Shown here: piece by piece, positions 1-10,810 of the stretch | How the letters are laid out: every line of letters starts with the position of its first letter | Position numbering within the stretch: the stretch's first letter is position 1 | From: Incurvaria masculella | Lineage: Eukaryota > Arthropoda > Insecta > Lepidoptera > Incurvariidae | Length of the DNA stretch: 64,000 nt | Assembly: GCA_946894095.1 (NCBI GenBank) | Contig: OX335649.1 | Coordinates: 11,860,001 to 11,924,000, forward strand | Direction of reading: 5' to 3' | Position numbers and translations under genes: made by a program | Notes under the pieces: generated by a model | Database searches by the model: none | What the model was told of the DNA's origin: nothing | Seen by the model: the letters and a program-made list of their open reading frames with translations, nothing else

Positions 1-347
1 TACAATTTAGTGGTAGTACATGTCTCTACTTTTCTGGTTAGTGAAGTACATGTGTACATCTCTGGTTAGTGATAATTTCAAATTTTCAATATATCCGTCC
101 TTATTTATCGCCTGAAGAAGAAATAAGATAGATCTATAATAACCATAACTAAGTCTGTTAACATATCGAGCATACGTCTGTTCTAGCGATCTGAACATTA
201 AATTAACAAACAATTGAGCTATAAATCAAATTTCTCCAAATTTACATTTAATATTGAACGCGAAATTATAGACGCGGCATTACCCTACTAAATTGCCAGC
301 TTGATCCACTTGAAGAGCTTTGTATTAATGCTGTATTGTTTCCACAG
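1..347. repeat. Repeat-bearing intron or upstream flank of the first gene
   Basis: No coding exon is supported here. Bases 35-155 contain two copies of CTGGTTAGTGA and a segment resembling the small inverted-repeat element at 2244-2328 (shared stretches around CTCTGGTTAGT and GAAGAAATA). The last 17 bases form a convincing 3' splice site (pyrimidine-rich, ending CCACAG) for the first visible exon, so this is most likely an intron of a gene that starts outside the window. Confidence 0.5.
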
Positions 348-3300
348 AACTGCTGCGACGGCTGAAAATGAATTCACGACCTCAGAAACCGAAACACAAT
401 CTGCTACTGAAGTATCGGGAGAAGATGGAACACTGCTTTTGGACGATTTCAGGTAAGTTTTAGCCAAAAAAGTCACAACATTTTACATTACCTTTTTACA
501 TTGCCAATATAATGTATAATACACAATGACAAAATTTTCTTTTGACAGGAATCCGCAGAAAAAATACCCTCTTTTGACAAATGAAGACGAAGCTATAGCG
601 AAAGCCAATTACGAGTGAGTTTCATACGATTAACTTATTCTCAGAATAATACCATGATTATTTATTTTGTATCATATTTTCTCCACATAAAAAAATTATA
701 TAATTGAGAAAGCCAAATAAAGCTATGTTCATATGTCTAAATAATTTATAATGATTGTTCTATCAGGCAGTCATTTACGACTTCTTTGCACACTTTATTA
801 CTGGGAAATCAAAGTATATTTTAGAAATTTCTGTACTTTATATGGAGCTGGATATTAAAAGTCAAACCAAAACTGCATCACAGCATTGGACTGGATGGAA
901 AAAACGGACAATATTAAATCCAGTCTCGACTATCTTTTATTTAATGCCATGATACCAATCTAGGCGGCATTAACCCTACGACATAGTAAGTAAAGAAGAA
1001 GACCGGGAATTTTACGTGGAACCCGACCACGGCCAGCCTCAAGGGTCGAAAACGGTCACCCATCCAGAACTCGACCGCGCCTAGGGTTGCTTTACGTCAA
1101 TTAAGAAATGAATGTGATTTATGTTATATTTCAGGAAGCCGTTAGTTTCGAGTGGATTGTATGAAAGTCCCCGACAATCAGCGCCCGAGTCGACACAGTC
1201 GAGTCGGGCACCAAGCACGACTCCAGTATCAACAGACAACAGGTCACGAGATGAGAGCTCCACGTAAGTTTTTAATACTACATATGTGACTAAGGGCGGA
1301 GAGTCATTAACTTAAAATTAGTGTAAACGTATAGCTAAACACGTCGCTTTTTATCAAAAGTGATTACTTGGTGTAAAGATATCCACAATTATAGACTATA
1401 GCCAAAACTGAGGCTTTCAATTTAAAAGAAAATCTGAATAATTCCAATGTAAATATACGTTCAAAGTAATCATACTTTTATTTGTTGGCATATTGTAAAA
1501 TATTTTTTCGTATCGTTTAAGACTTCAAGACTTGGATGTGGGTTGGGGACAAATCCAAAAAAGAAAACGAAACTCGGTATCTGAAAGTTAACATTTCATG
1601 AAATGTACATCAATATAATAAATTTGTAGCTGTTTATAGAGTCAACAGAGTTAACAAAACATTAAGGCGTTCCAATGAAACACTTTTTATTGTTTTCTGA
1701 AAGCTTTGTCAAAACGGATGTGTCCCATTTTGTTTTAAGGCTCATTCTATTATATTATATAATAAACATCTTATGCAATATAATAAGGGCTGCCCCAGGT
1801 AACACCGATGCACGGCTACGGTGCCTCCAACTCTGCCTTGTTTTAAGGATGAACCTCGTTAAAAAAAGAACTGGTCCTACAAACAATCAGACATCTTGTT
1901 AAGAAATTTCAGTTACCTCCAGACAAAATAATAAATCTAAATGTGTGTCTATAACACCAATGTTATTTTTCAGGCTGAAGGTTGACGAGCAGGAATTTGA
2001 GCGGAGGCCAGACGACGAAGTAACCGTTGTAATTGGGGGAGGAGCAGAGCCTCGGGGCGCCGGGCAACCCTCGTATGTATAGTGTTATACGTACTCCTTC
2101 TGACACTCCTGAAAGTTTCACTAACTGCAGAAAGAACCTGCTTAGCTTATTGGAATAACGATTCCAACAGATTGAATCATGATTGGTTGATTAAATAAAA
2201 TATTAACTTTTTCTTTTTCAGTTCTGTTAGCATAGAGTGCAAAATCTCTGGTTAGTGATTCAAATAAATCCGTTCTTATGTTTTGCCTGTAGAAGAAATA
2301 GGAGCAATCTAAAATACTAACCAGAGATAATGTACTCCAGACTATGTTCTAGCATATTAATGTGTACTTTCATTTTAATTACATGTAATTAAAATATTTA
2401 AGCTTTATGTAATTACAATTTGTGATACTAATGTTTATGAGAACATTTAATTTTGTGCATTTTTTATGTTTACGCCTAAGTTCTATGTAGGTTATGCTCT
2501 GATATATTTTTGGAAATGATAATTTTTGCTATCAATGGCTTATTACGTTTCGCGTGTCTAAACATTAGTAGGAGGTGGAATTTTCATTGATATCGATCGA
2601 TATGATGTTGATATATAAAACTGTTTTGACCTTCAACTTATTACAAATATTAACCAAGGATACATAAAGTAAAATTAAATATGTTATTCTATTTATTACT
2701 TATCTTGGAAATTGTAAAAAAATCTATCCATATGATTGCATAGTAAACATAATATACAAACAGATCATTTAGACAGGATGTTTCCGTAAAGGTACGGCAA
2801 ACTTCAGAAATCAGTTCTTGTAATGAATAATCCCAATTTTTTTAGTTTTTTAACCTATTTCGTAACACTTTTGGACTCAGTCCATAAAAAGGATTTTTCT
2901 TTTGATAAATTTAAAATAAATGATGCTAGAATATAACCGAATAATGTTTTTAAACCCTTACAGAAGAAATAATTTGGAGATATTTCGTGAGGTATCTTCC
3001 CCACTACCTGCAGTTCCTGTTATTGAACTACTCGATAGTGGTAGTACTGATGCAGTAACGGAAGCTGACACTACAGAATCCGATGAATTATTAGTGGTCA
3101 AAACAAACTCAAATAAAGTGACAATCCTAAGCGTTACCGATGCACCTTCTTTTGGTGCACCAAAAACCAATACGATCCAGAGTCCAGTTATATCGGAGAC
3201 CTCTCCTCTACCAGAATCGCCAGTGAAAAAAGTATCATCTGATATAAACGTGGCTGTGCGCATTTCTGATTCAACATCATCTGCGCCACCAACGGCGCTA

Positions 3301-4329
3301 AAAACTTCCAGCTTATTCGGGGTTTCTGTGGCTTCAGGTTTACCTATTATTATCTCATCATTAGCCCCAATAACAGCTAAAAGTTTCACAGGTACTGATA
3401 AGCCAACAGTAAGCGTAGAAGTAAGTGGAGTTGCAAATAAACAACAAAACAATTCATTTTTGTTGGAGGTACCACAAATAACTACACCCTCGTCTTTGGG
3501 TGTACCTGACTCGATTTCATTCGAGAAAGGATTATCAAAAGAAGGGAATGATACTATACCCGAGGTATCAATAACCTCAGAGACAACTGAGGCAGCTTCA
3601 TTGCAAGAACCAACAGTGAATAAAATTTCCACTATTACTGAATTGTTGCCAAAATCTGGAAAAAGCATTACTCTAGGCGAGAGCGAGCAGTCGAATTTGA
3701 GTGTGACAAAAGCCAGTACTAGTAACGTTCCCAGTATATCTTCATCAGCGGAGCCAGTAGTTATGAATAATTTGACAAGCATACAAATATCAGCACCAGT
3801 GGGTGCCCTCAATACAACTCTTTCAGTTTTATTACCAAAACAGGAAAGTTCTACTATAACTGGAGCATTAGAAGCTTTATCTTCTTCTCCTGTCACTCGA
3901 TTATCTTTAGATTCACTATCCTCATCGCCAGTAAAAGAAAGTTCATCTGTTAGTAGTTTTTTAGAGACTACTGGTCGCCCTGAATCAATTCCATCGGCAT
4001 TGTCAAGAGTTGAAAAAAACTCTGTAATTGTTAGTGCATCAGATGCCCGCCTCCTTGCTGGTACGGCTTCAGCAGTTGTATCTGATGTAATCAAGAGCTC
4101 TATTCCCAAAGAAATAGTGCCTCATTTAGCTTCGCGGATCTCTTCCTCAGAAGTATCGCTAGTAGAAAGAAAATCAACTTCAAATGACGCCGACATCTCA
4201 TCGATAGCATCAGTGGCAGAACCTGCTAAAGCAACTGGAGCTAGTTGCAACTGTACCACCAAGGCTCCGTCTAAAAGTTTGTTGCGATTGGCGCTTGTAT
4301 ATTTAAATATTGTATCAGAAAAGAAATGA
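348..4329 (+). CDS. Unrecognised Ser/Thr-rich protein, 3' part of a spliced gene (5' end outside window)
   Basis: Five exons join in one frame: 348-452, 549-614, 1135-1263, 1974-2072 and 2964-4329, giving about 587 codons to the TGA at 4327-4329. Every junction has a GT donor (GTAAGT, GTGAGT, GTAAGT, GTATGT) and AG acceptor, and every intron is phase 2, which makes the model strong. The first four exons encode an acidic, polar segment (TSETETQS, LLLDDF, LLTNEDEAIAKANYE, DDEVTVVIGGG). The 1.37-kb terminal exon encodes about 455 residues very rich in Ser, Thr, Val and Pro, with almost no Tyr, Trp or Cys until a CNCTT near the C-terminus, so it is probably disordered or mucin-like. No signal peptide, membrane span or known domain is visible in this part. 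Reading through the exon 4 donor would give a short alternative end at TAG 2079-2081. I assign no function; the N-terminal half is needed. Confidence 0.8.
889..1098 (-). mobile_element. SINE copy A (partial, 5S-like head)
   Basis: Shares the body ACTGGATGGAAAA...CGGACAAT with the copies at 4511-5935. Its head, read on the minus strand at 1098-1053, has AAAGCAAC, then GGCGCGGTC, then CTGGATGGGTGACCG, close to the internal promoter region of 5S rRNA (box A, intermediate element, box C). It lies in an intron of the first gene, just upstream of exon 1135-1263. Confidence 0.65.
2244..2328. mobile_element. 85-bp MITE-like element with 13-bp terminal inverted repeats
   Basis: ATCTCTGGTTAGT at 2244-2256 is the exact reverse complement of ACTAACCAGAGAT at 2316-2328. 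It lies in the last intron of the first gene. Related sequence occurs at 35-155, so this is a dispersed family. No transposase is present. Confidence 0.6.
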
Positions 4330-4398
4330 ACGATTATATAAGTAAGAAAAGTTGTAGCGATATTTAAAGTAAAGAAATATGTTAGATTAATTTGTATC

Positions 4399-4404
4399 AA
4401 TAAA
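4399..4404 (+). terminator. Poly(A) signal AATAAA of the first gene
   Basis: AATAAA lies 70 bp after the stop codon of the Ser/Thr-rich gene, with T-rich sequence following, as expected for a 3' end. Confidence 0.6.
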
Positions 4405-4510
4405 AACTGTATTGTAATAATATCATTGTTAGTTTGTTTTTTATGGAACTTGATATGAATGGGTAAAATCCCCCCAATGTTATGACAGTAATTCATGGTA
4501 TTACATTATT

Positions 4511-4922
4511 TTTTTATGCGACCTGACATAGATGGCTAATACCACACAACTACCGTTATGATATTAGCCCAATACACCACATTCCCGAAGGAATTAGGTG
4601 CCATGCCAGGACCTTCCCTTTATGAGCACGGCTACATTGAACTGGATGGAAAACACGGACAATTTTTCATTGCCGCTTCGACCATCTTTTCATCCAATGC
4701 GATGGTACCAACCCGGGCGGGCCCAAACCCTACCACCTAGTAGGGGAAGGGGACCTACAATTTTACATGGATTCCGAACCATGGAGCAGCTCGCATTCGT
4801 GACGAAATGCACTTATCGAACTCTGAAAGAGAAAGACAGTGGTGCAAGTTGGTATTGAACCCGGGCCTCTGGTGCGCTAGGCCAGTCCCCGCGCCACTAG
4901 GCTACGAGCCGCTCAAAAAATA
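4511..4922 (-). mobile_element. SINE copy B (near full length, tRNA-like head)
   Basis: On the minus strand the element starts with a tRNA-like head: box A-like TAGCCTAGTGGCGCG (4904-4890) and box B-like GGTTCAATACC (4861-4851). The body follows (TGCATTTCGTCACGAATGC, then CCATGGTTCGGAATCCATG) and it ends in the common tail GGTATTAGCCATC...A-rich at about 4511. The same body and tail recur in more than ten places in the window. Confidence 0.7.
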
Positions 4923-4924
4923 AG

Positions 4925-5210
4925 TACCCATGCGAGGATCTTCCCTAAATGTCTCGGCTACATTGAACTGGATGGAATACACGGATAAGTTTAATTTCCG
5001 CTTTGATCATCTTATGCACCGGGTACCAATCCGGGTGGGATTAACCGTGCCACTTAGTATGCGAGGAATGCTGTTTTACGTGAAATCCGAACTGAGGCCA
5101 GCATCACCGGTCGAAAATGGTCATCACTTATCAGAACCAAACCGCCCGCGGAGTTGGGTCACCTTGAATATGGAACTGTAAGGCATCGCGCCACCAGGCT
5201 ATTAATACTA
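4925..5210 (-). mobile_element. SINE copy C (diverged)
   Basis: Directly abuts copy B. Contains the shared ATTGAACTGGATGGAA block, the GGGATTAAC...CTTAGTA block and a degraded 5S-like stretch (5110-5165), ending with a box A-like GCGCCACCAGGCTA near 5189-5202. Confidence 0.6.
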
Positions 5211-5549
5211 TGACAAAGGTGGAGAAACAAACAGTTCCTCTTGTTTGTTTTAAACAAAAAACGATTCAACTCGAAAATATCTATTCACCATCTATCATAC
5301 CGTGTAATACTTATATCTGCAGATGTCTAACTTCAGATGAATATCTAAACAAATATTTTAGTCCTAAAATCTAGTTACTATTGTTCTCAATGTTGATATT
5401 ACTGTTAACGTCATATTTATCAATCATAGTTCTTCTGTTACCACCTTTTAAACTTAATGTGAATGTGAGAAAAATTCTAGCAGTAAGAAAAAAAAGATTG
5501 CCACAATAAGGGAATATGATACCATCATAGTGTTAACTGTCATCTGTTT

Positions 5550-5935
5550 TTTTTTTTTATGTGACTGGACAAGGATGGCTAATACCAAACTTTCTGTCAT
5601 GGTATTAGCCCAACACACCACATGGGAACTAGGTGCCATGCCAGGACCTTCCTTATATTGCACGGCTACATTGAACTGGACGGAAAACACGGACAATGTT
5701 CATTGCCGCTTCGACCATCGTTCATCCAATGCGATGGTACCAACCCGGGCGGGATTTACCCTACCACCTAGTAAGTAAGGAAGGGGACCTACAGTTTAAC
5801 GTGGAATCCGAACCACGGCCAGCCTCTCTCAACGGTCGAATGGTCACCCATCCAAGACCAGACCGGACCCAGCGTTGCTTAACTTCGGAGAGCGATCGCC
5901 GAAGTGTCGCGCCACTGGGCCATTGAGGCTGACAA
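5550..5935 (-). mobile_element. SINE copy D (composite tRNA-like plus 5S-like head)
   Basis: On the minus strand from 5930: a tRNA box A-like ATGGCCCAGTGGCGC (5924-5910), then CCGAAGTTAAGCAACG (5888-5873) and TTGGATGGGTGACC (5855-5842). The last two match the 5S rRNA internal promoter blocks in the right order and spacing. The body and GGTATTAGCCATCC tail follow. This is the clearest copy of the 5S-like head in the window. Confidence 0.7.
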
Positions 5936-5955
5936 ATAATAATAATAATAATAAT
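5935..5955. repeat. (AAT)7 microsatellite
   Basis: Seven perfect AAT units at the head end of SINE copy D. Confidence 0.9.
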
Positions 5956-6611
5956 CTGTCAAATAATAAGCATGCTATTTTCCGTCTTCTGGCATTCTGC
6001 ATATTTTATTACGATGCCAATTAAGTGATTAGCAAGGTAATCACTTAAATATTAAGTAAAATTTAAATGAATTATTAGAATAATGAGGACGAATACATTC
6101 CGCATTTTAAACTCTGCCGAGTGCATGCACCGTAGAGCGTGTGAGAGAGACTGGACTATGCTAAACACCTAAAATTATGTATAACCTGGGAGTATAATAT
6201 GGTAAACTCAATTGCCAGGAGAACAAGAAAGTGAGTAATCTGACGTTTAGTTGCATTTAGTACCATTTTAACTGTGAAATGACGGATTTGTTGGCCAAAT
6301 AAACTGAAATTTACTAGTAAGCACAGTGCGGGACGATGCTAAACTTCAGATTTACTCTTCCCTAGTTCCCAATTATATTGGGCTAACGCATCGGCAAAGA
6401 ATATCATAATAATAGAATTAAATTATACATTTAGTATGTCGTTGAGCGATACGGAATATCACGACATTGGTACCCACGATATAATGCAGAATGTTTTTTG
6501 CAGAAATTGGTATTACCTCTCTGTCGGCTAACGGATTGCTTGAACGAGCAACAGATATTTAAGTTTTTTTAAAAAAAGGTACCCATACTTTTAGGGTCAA
6601 ATCAGTATCTG
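5956..6611. other. AT-rich spacer, nothing recognised
   Basis: No open frame, promoter or repeat family from elsewhere in the window was recognised between SINE copy D and the satellite array. Confidence 0.5.
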
Positions 6612-7766
6612 AAATAGAGCATTTGCCAAGAGACTATGCATCTATTTGTAATGGTTTCCAAGGATATAATTATGAAAATGAAATAGAAGAGCGCGGACTG
6701 GGACAGAGCGGTGCGGAAACGGTGGCGGCGGCGCAGGTTTCGGCACGCACTTAAGGTAAATATATTGGAAACTGTTACAAATAGAGCATTTGCCAAGAGA
6801 CTATGGATCTATTTGTAATGGTTTCCAAGGATATAATTATGAAAATGAAATAGAAAAGCGCGGACTGGGACAGAGCGGTGCGGAAACGGCGGTGGCGGCG
6901 CAGGTTTCGGCACGCACTTAAGATAAATATATTGGAAACTGTTACAAATATAGCATTTGCCAAGAGACTATGCATCTATTTGTAATGGTTTCCAAGGATA
7001 TATTTATGAAAATGAAATAGAAAAGCGCGGACTGGGACAGAGCGGTGCGGAAACGGCGGCGGCGGCGCAGGTTTCGGCACGCACTTAAGATAAATATATT
7101 GGAAACTGTTACAAATAGAGCATTTGCCATGAGACTATGCATCTATTTGTAATGGTTTCCAAGGATATAATTATGAAAATGAAATAGAAAAGCGCGGACT
7201 GGGACAGAGCGGTGCGGAAACGGCGGCGGCGGCGCAGGTTTCGGCACGCACTTAAGATAAATATATTGGAAACTGTTACAAATAGAGCATTTGCCATGAG
7301 ACTATGCATCTATTTGTAATGGTTTCCAAGGATATAATTATGAAAATGAAATAGAAGAGCACGGACTCGGACAGAGCGGTGCGGAAACGGTGGCGGCGGC
7401 GCAGGTTTCGGCACGCACTTAAGATAAATATATTGGAAACAGTTACAAATAGAGCATTTGCCAAGAGACTATGGATCTATTTGTAATGGTTTCCAAGGAT
7501 ATAATTATGAAAATGAAATAAAAAAGCGCGGACTGGGACAGAGCGGTGCGGAAACGGCGGCGACGGCGCAGGTTTCGGCACGCACTTAAGATAAATATAT
7601 TGGAAACTGTTACAAATAGAGCATTTGCCAAGAGACTATGCATCTATTTGTAATGGTTTCCAAGGATATAATTAGGAAAATGAATTAGAAGAGCACGGAC
7701 TTGGACAGAGCGGTGCGGAATCGGCGGCGGCGGCGCAGGTTTCGGCACGCACTTAAGATAAATGTA
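6612..7766. repeat. Satellite array, seven copies of a 167-bp unit
   Basis: AAATAGAGCATTTGCC recurs at 6612, 6779, 6946, 7113, 7280, 7447 and 7614, an exact 167-bp period without indels. Units differ by a few substitutions (for example ATGCATC or ATGGATC, and variable GGCGGC runs). Each unit has an AT-rich half and a GC-rich core (GAGCGCGGACT...GGCGGCGGCGCAGG). In each unit CTATTTGTAATGGTTTCCAA and its 18/20-matching inverse TTGGAAACTGTTACAAATAG enclose 143 bp, leaving a 24-bp linker. The 60-66 codon minus-strand frames follow the repeat and are not considered genes. Confidence 0.95.
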
Positions 7767-7769
7767 TTA

Positions 7770-8800
7770 TTTCGGGTCAAAATGTATTAAAAATACTGTA
7801 AACTATGGGTAATAAAACTGTTCGAAAGATAAAAAGGCTTCTTTAGAACATTTTTAATAATATCTTATAACTATATGTAATAAGATTTATTAATCAAAAG
7901 TAACATTATTTCATTTACTAAATTAAAAATAAAATATAGAATAGTAATTTAAAGCGATACGCTAAAGATTTATTTAATTTCTCATAATATAATGACACAT
8001 AAAAGACACGGGTAAGTAGTGTAAAAAAATGTTTATTGATTTTTCGAACAAACATTCTAATCTAATCACAATTTGTTATAAACGTAACTATGTAAGTAGA
8101 GTTAATTGAATTAACGAACTGAATAGAAGGCACAATAGGAAAGAGGCAGGAATGTTACTGCAAGACAGGTCACCTTTGGATGAGTACTCAGGTTTGTATT
8201 TTGAACGAAATTATCGCACGTCACCCTGCGACGTTTGTCGAATGAGAGCTAGACTGAGAAAAGTGTAAGTCTTAGACCGTCATGACACTTTTGCTGCAGT
8301 ATTTTCTTACGCAACATTATATACCAGCCAAGGACATAGAATACTCTGAGACAACCAATAATATAGAATAGCAGCCAGCAACGACGCCCTCCCTATCTCC
8401 CAACACGGCCAGTCACCGCGGGAGATAACGACATCAACCCTCCAAACCACCAAACAAATATAGATTTACACATACAACGCCCCGCTCTCACTATAAAGAA
8501 TCACATTATGAAACAAAATGTATTATGAGACAAAGAGATTTTAGGAGATATAAAATACAGTACAATATATATACGGAACTAAGATATTCGACGACAAAAA
8601 CCACATATATAAACCACATAGGGAAAACGCCAGGCGCGTCGTCGGATTCCTAATAACGAAATAAAAAAAAGAATATACAAAGCTACATAGGTTTATCAGA
8701 TAAAGTGTGAATTCTTAAAAAAATATATTAGTTAAGAGACACATGGAAAAGAAAGATAAAAATAACTTGAAAATTGCTACTAATCTCTACAGTATCCGAA
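7770..8800. other. AT-rich intergenic DNA, nothing recognised
   Basis: Low-complexity AT-rich sequence with a mildly GC-richer stretch at 8280-8460. No convincing coding, RNA or repeat signal. Confidence 0.4.
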
Positions 8801-8834
8801 CAAAAACAAATTCGTCCTGAAGAAAGATGGGTCG

Positions 8835-9025
8835 ACGAATAAAATAAAAATAAAGAAGGGCAACGAAACATGCAGCGAAAGACAAAGGAGAATGAAAATC
8901 AATGGTGGAGGCCTTTACCCGAAGAGGGGTCCTTAATGTTTAGTTTAGTTTTTTCTAGTTTTAATTTTCAAACATGTATTTACATAAATTAAGGAATAAA
9001 ATGGCTTTATTATTATTATTATTAT
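8835..9025 (+). mobile_element. 3' end of a non-LTR retrotransposon with (TTA)n tail
   Basis: The frame ending at TAG 8941-8943 reads ...KHAAKDKGE, a stop where Trp is likely, then KSMVEAFTRRGVLNV: the style of the extreme C-terminus of insect LINE ORF2 proteins. It is followed by a short 3' UTR and (TTA)n at 9007-9025. This is a 5'-truncated, inactivated copy; clade not assignable. Confidence 0.5.
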
Positions 9026-9350
9026 ATGGTATATATTTATTTGCACATTTTTTAAAATTATTTTTACATATTTACACTAAAAAATTATAAAAATAATATT
9101 AAAAAACGGAGAATCCATCGGCGGCGAGAGGGGGCCTCCTCCAAGCGCGCCGGTGGGCGCAGGCCGTGGTGGATTATTATTATTATATCTAAAAACAACT
9201 AAGGCAAAGAATGATCGAGCTTCAAATTGAATGATAAAACTGAAAGTCTACGATGAATTGATATCTGAAATTTGGCAAATATGTATAAAAAAAAGCTCGA
9301 ACAAAGAATGAGAGCGTCACTATTTACAGTCATAGTTTCAAATATATTTA

Positions 9351-9485
9351 GGGCCTTTTTCGTTACTGGCCTTTCTTAGCAGCTTGCAATCAATACCAGT
9401 ACAAGATAATCAGCACTTTGGTAATAAAGGCCCTTTAAGTGTCGCTTAAAATAAATCAACACTTGGTGAAAACCAGGCTTAGCCT
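9351..9485 (+). mobile_element. MITE family 'GGGCCTTT', copy 1
   Basis: Contains GGGCCTTTTTCG..., CTTGCAATCAATACCAGTAC, TAATCAGCACTTT and AAAGGCCCTTTAAG, all shared with 12936-13072 and partly with 30630-30830 and 52745-52808. The ends are imperfect inverted repeats (GGCCTTTTTCACC against GGTGAAAACCAGGC). No coding capacity. Confidence 0.6.
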
Positions 9486-9628
9486 GATATCAATTTATCT
9501 TTCATCTTTTAGATTTTTTTATAATGAAATGTAGTTATTTTAAAAAACAAAACTAAATGTAATCAACGGTTGTCATGGCCTTAGGATGGGCTAGTAAGTA
9601 TATAAAATCGCGATCCCGATACAAACGT

Positions 9629-9665
9629 GGTCAATCCATGGAGGTGAAGACCTCCATGGGTCAAT
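9629..9665. other. Perfect short palindrome flanked by GGTCAAT direct repeats
   Basis: CCATGGAGGT (9636-9645) and ACCTCCATGG (9650-9659) form a 10-bp stem with a GAAG loop. GGTCAAT precedes it at 9629-9635 and recurs at 9659-9665. It resembles a small insertion with target-site duplication, comparable in form but not in sequence to those at 45813 and 60299. Confidence 0.6.
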
Positions 9666-9669
9666 TATT

Positions 9670-10435
9670 GAATATGTGTTTTCATCTATCAGTTTTTGTT
9701 CTTTTTGTTCGACAAATATATCTCATGTCAAGCCAGAGAGAAAAGACGATTTTATTTTTTGTGTTTATACGCGGCTTACATATCAATTATAAACATTTCA
9801 TGGTAATGTTTAGCTGTGAATAGATATATTTTTGGTTTGCAAAAGCTTATGTTCTATTCGATAGATGCGCCAGTGATATAAAAATAATCGGAATATAGGG
9901 GCCAGGGCTAAAAATAAGGCGCTAATCGAGTCTTGTTATTTTTGTGTTAAATATTATATGTTCAAATATTTTATTTCGATGTTTTAGCAGCGATATCCCA
10001 GTTTGAAAATTGTAAAAATTAAATGTTTATCACGTACACCTGAAGTAGGATTTTAACGTCAGATTTTTATATGCCCGCTGCTATAACAAAGCAAACCCAC
10101 CTGTACGTTTTGAAGAGGCAAATAATTTACCGATCGACCGATTTTAAATACATTTTCTCCTCCGTCCAAATTCGCCGGCAGCATTTCCACTCTGGGTAAA
10201 GCATGTGCCAGCTCGCTGGTCGCCTGTCGCGCCGATGAGCATGGGGCCTAAAACTTTAAAACTATAAAACAGTTTTTGGCTTCTGGAAATTGTTGTATTT
10301 TTGTAAGTTCAGTTTTTATTTATTTTTACTAAAAAATGCAGATATTTACAAAAAAAAAGACTTGGACAAGTTTTCTACGATGACAATTTTTTGCTTATTA
10401 AAATCTAATAAATTTTGGGGATAGGGAAACGTTAG
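9670..10435. other. Intergenic DNA, nothing recognised
   Basis: AT-rich with a GC-richer patch near 10140-10250. No recognised gene or repeat. Confidence 0.4.
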
Positions 10436-10439
10436 GACC

Positions 10440-10560
10440 AGGAAGACGATTTCGCTAGTTTAATGGTAGTCGCCGTGCATACTTGCGCCTTGGCCAATGG
10501 ATGAAGAATGCATTTCTTAAAATGTTGAAATCTTAGATTTCCTGTGAGCTCACGACAGCC
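10440..10560 (-). repeat. Partial copy of dispersed repeat R-46
   Basis: Read on the minus strand, this matches 46090-46230 in order: GGCTGTCGTGAGC, TTTAAGAAATGC, TCCATTGGCCAAGGCGCAA and ATTAAACTAGCGAAATCGTC. See the fuller copies at 46050, 53215 and 55880. Confidence 0.5.
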
Positions 10561-10619
10561 TTAATCATTCTCTTATACGTATGAATGCATGTTATAAAAT
10601 CAGCCAGCATTTTTTTATT

Positions 10620-10810
10620 CGTCACAGAGAAAGTTCCAGCGCCGGTGGATGCTGGCCGCGGTGGCAGCGCTTTCCGGGGCGCGGACGAGCCGATCTATGG
10701 GTTCGAACGAACGAGACTGCTGGGCACCGGTACCCAGATCCTTTTGCGTGCGCGATATTAAAGCGCCTTGAGCTGCGGGCCATGTTAGCTGGGCTGGCCC
10801 CTACAATAAG
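10620..10810. other. GC-rich patch, unidentified
   Basis: A roughly 190-bp patch of high GC in AT-rich DNA, with open frames on both strands but no recognisable protein. It could be a fragment of a GC-rich element. Confidence 0.3.

Noticed and set aside
2958..4109. 383-codon open frame antisense to the Ser/Thr-rich exon
   Set aside because: The plus-strand protein is nearly free of Tyr, His and Gln, so the reverse complements of stop codons do not arise in this register. The plus-strand model is supported by four matching splice junctions; the antisense frame has none.
5842..5888. Possible 5S rRNA gene fragment
   Set aside because: Only the internal promoter part is similar, and it is embedded in a repeated SINE; not a functional 5S gene.
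6602..7643. Series of similar 62-66 codon minus-strand frames
   Set aside because: They simply follow the 167-bp satellite unit. Each lacks homology and initiation or splice context.
6612..7766. Tandem array as a CRISPR-like array
   Set aside because: Units are contiguous 167-bp repeats without short repeats and unique spacers, and the genome is eukaryotic.
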